Source: Stomoxys calcitrans (Eukaryota; Arthropoda; Insecta; Diptera; Muscidae). Taken from it: a DNA stretch of 64,000 nt. Of this stretch, positions 56,524-64,000 are shown one piece after another. Below the pieces are notes generated by a model. It was given only the letters and a program-made list of their open reading frames with translations. It made no database searches and was not told the DNA's origin. Each line of letters starts with the position of its first letter. Position 1 is the first letter of the stretch. The translations under genes and the position numbers were made by a program. The stretch lies in assembly GCF_963082655.1 (NCBI RefSeq), contig NC_081553.1:125384578-125448577 (forward strand), written 5' to 3'.

Positions 56524-58098
56524 TTTTATACCCACCACCGAAGGATGGGGGTGTATACATTTTGTCATTTCGTTTGCAACACATCGAAATATCCATTTCC
56601 GACCCTATAAATTGTATATATTCTTGATCAGCGTAAAAATCTAAGACGATCTAGACATGTCCGTCCGTCTGTCTGTTGAATTCACGCTACAATCTTTAAA
56701 AATAGAGATATTGAGCTGAAACTTTGCACAGATTCTTTTTTTATACCCACCACCGACGGATGGGGGTATATTCATTTTGTCATTCCGTTTGCAACACATC
56801 GAAATATCCATTTCCGACCCCATAAAGTATATATATTCTTGATCAGCGTAAAAATCTAAGACGATCTAGACATGTCCGTCCGTCTGTCTGTTGAAATCAC
56901 GCTACAGTCTTCAAAAATAGAGATATTGAGCTGAAATTTTGCACAGGTTCTTTTTTTATCCATAAGCAAGTTAAGTTCGAAGATGGGCTATATCGGACTA
57001 TATCTTGATATAGCCCCCATATAGACCGATCCGCCGATTTAGGGTCTTAGGCCAATAAATGCCACATTTATTATCCGATTTTGCTGAAATTTGGGACAGT
57101 GAGTTGTGTTAGGCCCATCAATATCATTCGTCAATTTAGTTCAGATCGGTCCAGGTTTGGATATAGCTGTCATATAGATCGATCCTCCAATTTAGGGTCT
57201 TAGGCCCATAAAAGCCACATTTATTATCCGATTTTGCTGAAATTCGGGACAGTGAGTTGTTTTAGGCCCTTCGACATCTTCCGTCAATATGGCTCAGATC
57301 GGTTCAAATTTTGATATAGCTGCCATATAGACCGATCCTCCGATTTAGAGTCTTAGGCCCATAAAAGCCACATTTATTATCCGATTTTGCTGAAATTTGG
57401 GAGAGTGAGTTGTGTTAGGCCCTTCGACATCCTCCGTCAATTTGGCCCAGATCGGTTTAGATTTGGATATAGCTGCCATATAGACCGATCCTCCGATTTA
57501 GGGTCATAGGCCCATAAAAGCTACATTTATTACCCGATTTTGCTGAAATTTGGGACAGTGAGTTGTCTTAGGCCCTTTGACGTCCTCCGTCAATACGACT
57601 CAGATCGGTTCAGATTTGGATATAGCTGCCATATAGACCGATCTCTCCGTTTTAGGTTTTGGAGCCATAAAAAGCGCATTTATTGTCCGATGTCGTTGCA
57701 ATTTAAGACAGTGAGTTTAGTTAGGCTCTTCGACATCCTTCTTCATTTTGGCCCTGATCGGTCCAGATTTGGATATAGCTGCCATGTAGACCGATATCTC
57801 GATTTAAAATCTTGGCCCCATAAAAGGCACATTTATAATCCACTGAAATTTGACACAGTGACTTATGTTAGACTTTTCGACATCCGTGTCGTATATGGTT
57901 CCGATTGGTTTATTTTTAGATATAGCTACTGTACTTAGTAGTAGTAAGTCCCAATCGGAACATATTTCGATATAACTGCTATGGGACATAAGGTATGCAA
58001 TTTTCACCGGATTTTGATGAAAGGTGGTTTACATATATACCCGAGGTGGTGGGTATCCAAAGTTCGGCCCGGCCGAACTTAACGCCTTTTTACTTGTT
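56524..58098 (+). repeat. Family B element with duplicated 5' end
   Basis: The 5' region (TTTTTATACCCACCACCGAAGG to GCACAGATTC, 56524-56735) is followed at once by a second, complete 5' region (TATACCCACCACCGACGG from 56742). Then six to seven units whose GATATAGCTGCCATATAGACC blocks lie at 57313, 57466 and 57619, 153 bp apart. Closing box GAGGTGGTGGGTATCC, TTCGGCCCGGCCGAA, TTTTTACTTGTTTTT. Confidence 0.9.
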
Positions 58099-59363
58099 TT
58101 TCTTTTGAATGACACATACAAAATTTTTTAACTTCTAAACAATAATTGAATGAGTGTAAATTTTTTGTTTAAAAGCCTAAAAAAAATTTTAGTAGTTAAC
58201 TTGCTTGCTGTTCCTTAAAGTCCTTAAAAAATTATCAAATTGTTGAAAATTAGAAAAAATCTACGCTATAGCCTTTAAAATTAAAAGTTGATATGAAACG
58301 TATAAATTGTTGATATATTTATTACACTTTTAGACACTTTTCAAATTTGCAACATGTGAAAATAGCAGAAAATGTTTGCTATTTTAGCAAAAAATTACTG
58401 CTGTCCCATTTTCAGGAGACTTTTTGCCGTTGCAGCAAACTTTTTTGCTGTTTTACTAAAAAATTGGTCTGAGTGCAAGAAAAAACCATTTTCGAGTTTA
58501 TGTATAATCGATCCAAGAGATAACAACATATAAAATGACATAGTAATTCTTTGGAATTCCAAAGTCATATGTCTGCTTTCAACATTCAAATACAAGAAAA
58601 CACCACCACAGTTATCCTCATCGACAACCCTAAAAAGCATCCTTGTTTCAATTGGCCGTTGGTGAATACATTAAGGATAGCAGCCACACACGTCTGCATT
58701 TTGTATTTGTGGATCTAAGGATTTATATCCGGGATTTATGTCCGGATAATGTCATGTATCTCTCAGCTCTCTTGATAATCACCATGTACGGCTTTTAATG
58801 CGGAAAAGTACGTACCGTATAGGATTTCCTTAAGCTGTTGGTGAGTGCTGCACAAGTAAACAATTAAATTACATTACAGACAGTTTTTCCTCTGCGGAAA
58901 AGTGTACATTAAAATGAGCACACTCACACACAAAAAGACAAAACAAATTGTAATAATTAAACCGACTGTTGACCAGTCATTTTTTGGCTTCTGCCCCGGG
59001 CGTTCGTGTTCAAAAGAGTTCTTTTGAAAATGTGCTTCACTCACTGTCAATGTCCACATCATAGTCCATTTTATCTGTGGCCAGATCTTAGTTTATAGCC
59101 ATGTTCGCATATTTATTGTTGAAATCCGATTTACTGCAATGGTCATGGTAATATCCTGATTGGGCAATTGGTTGTCTGGTGATTTTTCAATACTTTTGTA
59201 TTGCACCATTTCGCATTGATAAAATGCTCCAAGTGGTGTTGGAATCCGTGGACACACTTAATTTATTAAATTTAATTTTTTTCATGTTGTTCGTATTTTA
59301 AATACAAATGTAAAAACACAGAAAATTGTCTAAGAATATATTAATTCAGCAAATAATAATATA
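58099..59363. other. Mostly unique AT-rich sequence
   Basis: Contains a pair of near-palindromes TTTGCTATTTTAGCAAA/TTTGCTGTTTTACTAAA (58374-58460). The minus frame 59062-58874 has one hydrophobic segment (VGLIITICFVFLCVSVLILMY) that could be a membrane helix, but no other evidence of a gene. Confidence 0.4.
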
Positions 59364-59599
59364 TTGGGTTGCCCAAAAAGTAATTGCGGATTTTTTAAAA
59401 AAAAGTAAATGCATTTTTAATAAGACTTAGAATGAACTTTAATCAAATATACTTTTTTACACTTTTTTTCTAAAGCAAGCTAAAAGTAACAGCTAATACC
59501 TGACAGAAGAAAGAATGCAATTACAGAGTCACAAGCTGTGAAAAAATTTTTCAACGCCGACTATATGAAAAATCCGCAATTACTTTTTGGGCAACCCAA
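59364..59599. mobile_element. Mariner MITE
   Basis: 236 bp, ends TTGGGTTGCCCAAAAAGTAA with an inverted repeat of about 31 bp, flanked by TA (59362-59363, 59600-59601). No transposase. Ends of this type are known from mariner-like elements of insects. An ATAATAATA tract follows. Confidence 0.93.
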
Positions 59600-59689
59600 T
59601 AATAATAATAATATAATAATAATATAATAATAATATAATTTTTAACGGTGTTATTTTTGCCTGGAGTTTCCAACTTCAGATTTATAATT

Positions 59690-60275
59690 GAAGTCGATCC
59701 ATGTTTTGATATAGCTGCCATATTAACCGATCTTGGTTCTTGAGTTCTTGAGCCACTACAGGGCATAATTCTGATCCGGTTTGGCTGAAATTTTACATGA
59801 AGTGTTTTGCTTTGATTTCTAACAACTGCGCTGAGTATGGTAGAAATCGGTTCAAAACCTGATACAGCTGTCATATAAACCAATCTGGGGTCTTGACTTC
59901 TTGAGCCTCTAGAGGGCGCAATTCCAATCTGATTTGACAGAAATTCAGCATGACGTGTCTTGTTTTCCAATAAATGTGTTAAATATGGTTCAAATCGGTC
60001 CATAATCTGATATAGCTGCCTTATAAACCGATCTGGGATATTGACTTCTTGACCATGACCTTCAACATACATGTCAAATATGATTTGAATCAGTCTATAG
60101 CATGAATCAGTCTATAGCTATAAACCGATCTCCCTCTTTTGCTCTTCAGCCCGTAAAGAGCGAAATTCTTATTCGAATTGGCTGAAATGAAACGCAGTGA
60201 CTTCTACTATGGTCGCCAACATTCAATTCAATTATGATCTGAATTGGACCATAACGGCCCGGCCGAACTTAACTT
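59690..60275 (+). repeat. Family A fragment, truncated by LINE insertion
   Basis: Three to four family A units (GATATAGCTGCCATATTAACC, ACCTGATACAGCTGTCATATAAACC). It ends at a GGCCCGGCCGAACTTAA palindrome, immediately followed by the tetranucleotide tail of the minus-strand LINE. Confidence 0.75.
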
Positions 60276-61445
60276 TATTATTGAAATGCTTACTTTACTT
60301 ACTTTAATTGGCTATGACAGAATATTTGTTCCACTAGCCAAACGTAGAATAGCGTTCCAAGCGCCTCGATCTTCTGCGCTCATTCTAAAAGCTCTGACAC
60401 CATGTTTCGAGTTGTCTCCCACAACTTGATCTTTCCATCGGGCTTTTGGTCATCCCGGTTTGCGTGTACCATCGTGTTTGCCTTCAAAAGACTTCTTTGC
60501 TGGAGCTTCTTCATCCATTCTGACAACATGACCTAGCCAACGCAGCCGTTGTATTTTGATGCGTGTAACTATGCTATCGTCGTCATACAGCTCATACAGC
60601 TCGTGGTTCATACGTCGCCTATATTTTCCGTTAACGCAAACTGGTCCATATATTTTACGAAGAATCTTTCTCTCAAATAATCCAAACACTGCCTCATCTG
60701 CTTTCACAAGTACCCATGCTTCAGAACCATATAATAGCACGGATGGTATCAGTGTCTTGTAAAGTGTAGTCTTCGTCTGTCTAGAGATGGCCTTGTTCCT
60801 AAACTGCTTACTTAGGCCAAAGTGACTTCTGTTTGCCAGTATTATTCTTCGTTTTATCTCAAAACTGGTGTCATTCGTTTCGGTTACGGCGGTACCAAGG
60901 TAGATAAAGTTAAGTGGTTCAAAGTTGTGGTTCCCAACTTCCTCCATTTTCTTTATTTGCTCGGTTGTGCAAGGCTTTTTGGGAGTTGAAACCATCCATT
61001 TCGTCTTATCTCCATTTCCTGCCAGACCCATTTTCACTGACTCTCTTTCGATTCTTTCAAAGGCTGCAGTTACTACCTCCGGTGACCGATCTATGATATC
61101 GATATCGTCGGCATAGACGAGTAGCATGTGTTCTCTTGTGATTAGTGTGCCATATCTATTCAAATCTGCATCTCGTATAATCTTCTCCAGCAGGATATAA
61201 AAGAGATCACACGATAGGCTGTCTCCTTGTCTGAAACCTCATTTGGTATTAAATGGTTCGGAGAGATTCTTTTCTATTCTTACTGAGGAACGCGTATCAG
61301 CAAGTGTCATCCTGCATACTTCACGAATACTTATTAATTTTACAGGGATACCAAACTTAGACATGGCTTGAAATACCTTTGAACGTAAAGGAGTATCGAA
61401 GACGGCTTTGTATTGAAATGCTACCATTGTATATTTCTTGAACAC
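60276..61445 (-). pseudogene. Non-LTR retrotransposon reverse transcriptase, C-terminal half
   Basis: Minus strand: FDTPLRSKVFQAMSKFG, an in-frame TGA (61241-61239) just before GFRQGDSLSCDLFYILLEK, then MLLVYADDIDIIDRSPE (YADD catalytic box, about 61115-61104), TLYKTLIPSVLLYGSEAW and RIKIQRLRWLGHVVRMD. A second TGA interrupts the frame near 60450, after which WKDQVV...RLASGTNIL reads to a stop near 60310. It ends in AAGTAAGT-type repeats, so the 3' UTR is minimal, suggesting an RTE- or CR1-like element rather than the R1/I-like LINE. Two nonsense codons, otherwise well preserved. The enzyme primes cDNA synthesis at genomic nicks. Confidence 0.82.
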
Positions 61446-61955
61446 GAGAAAGGCTCGCCGACTAGGTCATGGAGAGCTCCTTTTGTGGACTTCGTCTTGC
61501 TTTATGCGTACTTTTGTCTATACAGGAGATATTTAGGAATGCTCGCCCTAAGATATGTACCTATCAACGCCTCTAGATGCCAGACTAATAGAACGAAAAT
61601 CTTTTGCTTCATGTGCTACGGTTTTCCAGTTTTGGAAAACGCGTATCAGCAAGTGTCATCCTGCAGAGTCTTATTAATTTTGCAGGGATACCAAACTCAG
61701 GCATGTCTTGAAATACCTTTGAACGTAAAGGAGTATCGAAGACGGCTTTGTATTGAAATGCTACCATTGTATATTCCTTGAACACGAGAAAGGCTCGCCG
61801 ACTAGGTCATGGAGAGCTCATTTTGTGGACTTCGTCTTAAGATATGTACCTATCAACGCCTCTAGATGCCAGACTAACAGAACGAAAATCTTTTGCTTCG
61901 TGTGCTATGGTTTTCCAGTTTTGGAAATGAAAACTTTGTGTAACTCCAAGCCTTA
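61288..61955 (-). repeat. Tandem duplication inside the LINE (about 340-350 bp unit)
   Basis: The sequence from ACGCGTATCAGCAAGTGTCATC through CATGGAGAGCTC to TTTTCCAGTTTTGGAAA occurs twice, beginning near 61288 and 61638. The second copy has small internal deletions. Both retain the FDTPLRSKVFQ coding stretch, so the RT start is duplicated. Confidence 0.85.
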
Positions 61956-62354
61956 GGAATATATCCCAGGCATATCCTAAGGCAGAGAGCCAGTCTATCG
62001 GACACAGCTTGTTATTCAACCGGTCATATTTTAAGAGTCGCATCTTCTGATCTCCAAAGAAATCTGAAATATGACACAAAATCAGTGACACCTTTTCCGG
62101 CACCACAAATTACGTTGGAGAGCTTGCCAGAAAATGCGTATCCAAGAGTAGTTCTCATGTTTCCTAACATTACCCATACGTTCTTCGACTTCTGAATGTA
62201 ACCTACCATGATAGGTGTGGAGGGTAGAATCTTTCGTATTCTAGAGGCCTTGGATATAACTACCATCGAGTTGCAAAATTTCACCCGGGATTTGTTTTGA
62301 GCATTGTATTTCTCTTCTCTTGTATTTTTATTTCAGACTTATAAATGTCCCACC
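61956..62354 (-). pseudogene. LINE endonuclease-RT linker remnant
   Basis: Minus strand reads WDIYKSEIKIQEKRN and, after a frame change, ASRIRKILPSTPIMVGYIQK. The latter resembles the segment between endonuclease and RT in R1/I-like LINEs (S-R-(I/L)-R-K-(I/F)-L-S-S-x-P). It connects across the hAT-like insertion with the endonuclease fragment at 63318-63610. Sequence below about 62100 is too decayed to assign. Confidence 0.55.
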
Positions 62355-63317
62355 CAGTCTTGCCACTAAAGAAAATTATTTCCTACCAAAATAAAAAAAA
62401 AATCCTACCAAACCGGACCAAAACCTTCCAAATGTCCTACAAGCCAAAAATTGGATATATGTTTTCATAACCAACTCCGAAGAATAATGAAATTATACAT
62501 TTTCAAACCTATAAAGTATCTACGGCGTTAGCCTAGGGCGATTGAGTTTGAAAAGGGTAATCCGGTAAGGTCTTGAACCAATAAATGCGCCTTTACTATC
62601 CATTTTCGCTCTAACAGTGAGTTTCATGGACCCATCAACAGACGAGTATGGACAAAATCCTAATACATATCTATTATATAAAACTCAAGTGTATTGTTCC
62701 GAATAGACTCGAAAACGGCCCTGTAAGCCGGTCGGTCTGTTGAAATCACTATACAGCCTAGGGCGTTTGAGTTTGAAAATGGCGATCTCCTGCGGAAAGG
62801 TCTTGAACCGATAAATGCGCACCGATTTCCTTGAAATTTTCACAGATTGTGTAGGTTGGTCTGGAAGGAATAATGAAGGCGCAGCAGAGCGGGCCGGGTT
62901 CACCAAGTGTACTATATCTGCCATATTTCCAATTCAAGAAATTAAACACACAAAAGTCGTCTTTCTTGCCCGGAATGTACGAAATTTGGAACAGATTACG
63001 TACCAATTACAGCCAATATCAAAACTTGCACACTTTTTTCTCTGAAATTTGATACAGTAAGACCATTGCAAAAGTATTAGGACCCCCGACATCCATGGCT
63101 TTATTCTACACTCTTAACGAATACATAGACACGACAGGCAGTGAAATAATTTTGATGTATTCCTGCTGATTTTTTCAGAAATTAACTTGGTATTTATATG
63201 TGGGAAAAACCTACCAAAAATTGAGGTCAGCCTACCAACCTATCAAAGAAAAAAAACCTACCAATTTTGGTAGGAACCTTCCGATTTTGGTAGGAACCTA
63301 CAAAAACGGCAATACTG
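62355..63317. mobile_element. hAT-like non-autonomous element inside a LINE
   Basis: 963 bp, ends CAGTCTTGCC and GGCAATACTG (inverted with one mismatch), flanked by 8-bp sequences GTCCCACC (62347-62354) and GTCCCAGT (63318-63325) that match at six positions. Subterminal CCTACCAAAAT motifs are repeated at both ends in inverted orientation. No transposase. Confidence 0.8.
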
Positions 63318-63610
63318 GTCCCAGTCCCTATGCGTCCATTTGGCCTTCGCTTCATTGAAACGTCTTCTACCACCCCCACCTTATACACACCAATTCTCAT
63401 GGACCGCAACGGCGGTCCTTCTGTCAAGCAGGGTAAACCCATCTCTAGTATTTTCTCCAAAGCTGAAGCTAATGTAGCGATAACTAGAGAAGCTGTTATC
63501 ATCCACGACTTCCCAGTCACACCAGTTCTCCGATACAGGGTAACAAAAAGTAAAGTGGGAACTACACTAATGCTAGCTAATTGTGTGGGGCCACATAAAC
63601 TAAACCGTAT
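63318..63610 (-). pseudogene. LINE APE-type endonuclease C-terminal fragment
   Basis: Minus strand reads NWCDWEVVDDNSFSSYRYIS then FSFG, matching the W-x-V-x-x-x-x-S-x-S-D-H-R-Y-I end of LINE endonucleases (SDH altered to SSY), followed by one stop and FNEAKAKWTHRDWD. The last codons join in frame to WDIYKSEIK beyond the hAT-like insert. A 95-codon plus frame here is an antisense shadow. Confidence 0.6.
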
Positions 63611-63763
63611 CATGTGATGTCGCTGTAAATCACACCGATTTCACTCGTCTATAAAAGTGTCAGTGAAAATTTGGATTGGGCAACACACAATGATATCAGA
63701 GATGTCTCTTAGCTATAGCTACATAGAATGTTCAAGGCAAACTTGCAATTTAAAAACAAACAA
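63611..63763. other. Spacer, unassigned
   Basis: Short stretch ending in AAAACAAACAAACAAGC before the next repeat. No feature recognised. Confidence 0.4.
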
Positions 63764-64000
63764 ACAAGCAAAAGCATACCAAGTTCGGCCGGGCCAAATC
63801 TTATATACCCTCCACCATAGATCGCATTTGTCGAGTTCCTTTCCCGATATCTCTTTTTAGGTAAACAAAGGATAAAAGAAAATAATTGACTAAATATTGG
63901 AGCTATATCAAGTTGTAGTTCGATTCGGATTGAAGTGAATGTTGGAGACCATAGCAGAAGTCAATGTGTAAAAGTTCAGCCAATTCGAGTAAGAATTGCG
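63764..64000 (-). repeat. Family A element, inverted, 3' end only in window
   Basis: AACAAGCAAAAGCATACC, a TTCGGCCGGGCCAAA near-palindrome, TATACCCTCCACCATAGATCGC, then TTGTCGAGTTCC and the first unit. It continues beyond the window. Confidence 0.82.

Noticed and set aside
58874..59062. Single-pass membrane protein gene
   Set aside because: One hydrophobic segment in a 62-codon frame, with no start context, no splice sites and no recognised family.
63330..63617. 95-codon plus-strand ORF as a new gene
   Set aside because: The opposite strand encodes a LINE endonuclease tail (DWEVVDDNSFSSYRYIS), so the plus frame is a shadow.

Overview
The window looks like nuclear DNA of a higher fly. It is AT-rich, has one intron-rich host gene, and is otherwise almost entirely transposon-derived. 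The repeats (TATACCC-ended families carrying GTCCGTCC tracts, tRNA-derived SINEs, Tc1/mariner and hAT elements) fit a muscoid dipteran such as a house fly, stable fly or horn fly. The species cannot be fixed from sequence alone.

The only host gene I can support is gelsolin, on the minus strand. Seven coding exons join in frame with canonical GT/AG sites: 26298-26224, 21449-21257, 14383-14090, 14001-12941, 12869-12510, 12449-12324 and 3706-3632. They encode 727 residues with the stop at 3634-3632. The N-terminal exon (about the first 20 residues, plus any signal peptide) was not found, so the 5' end lies in an unrecognised exon upstream of 26.3 kb or outside the window. Introns are either tiny (60, 71 and 88 nt) or very large (4.8, 6.9 and 8.6 kb), and the large ones are filled with repeats.

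The dominant repeats are elements I call families A-E. A, B and C begin with a TATACCC box, carry internal tandem units of about 153 bp, and end with an inverted copy of the box, usually followed by a GC-rich palindrome (TTCGGCCCGGCCGAA) and TTTTTACTTGT. D has the same end boxes with units of 120-129 bp, and E is a looser relative with units of about 125 bp. Approximate layout: B 1-637, A 649-2721, D 5876-9545 (inverted pair), B 9548-11255, B 15682-16712, C 17061-18735 (with a 725-bp tandem duplication), A 18847-20109, E 21493-22917, B 22928-24014, C 24275-24795, A 24990-25540, A 26441-27557 (with a huge AT array), C 32874-34008, A 35806-38531 (nested), B 39829-40320, A 42831-44001, B 51241-51940, A 52803-53555, A 53558-54821, B 56524-58098, A 59690-60275 and A 63764-64000.

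Autonomous or derived transposons: two nearly identical Tc1-like DD34E elements in inverted orientation (28725-30358 and 31139-32778), both with open transposases; an open DD41D rosa-like mariner (41325-42636) inside a LINE; a foldback mariner derivative (3943-4549); a decayed mariner (about 46925-47646); two inverted hAT MITEs with perfect 8-bp target duplications (44155-44839 and 47823-48509); a hAT-like element inside a LINE (62355-63317); and a mariner MITE (59364-59599). Retroelements include several decayed R1/I-like LINE copies, a second LINE reverse transcriptase fragment, a Penelope-like fragment and two tRNA-derived SINE families. I see no undescribed host system. The most novel material is the structure of the TATACCC families and several cleanly datable nested insertions.
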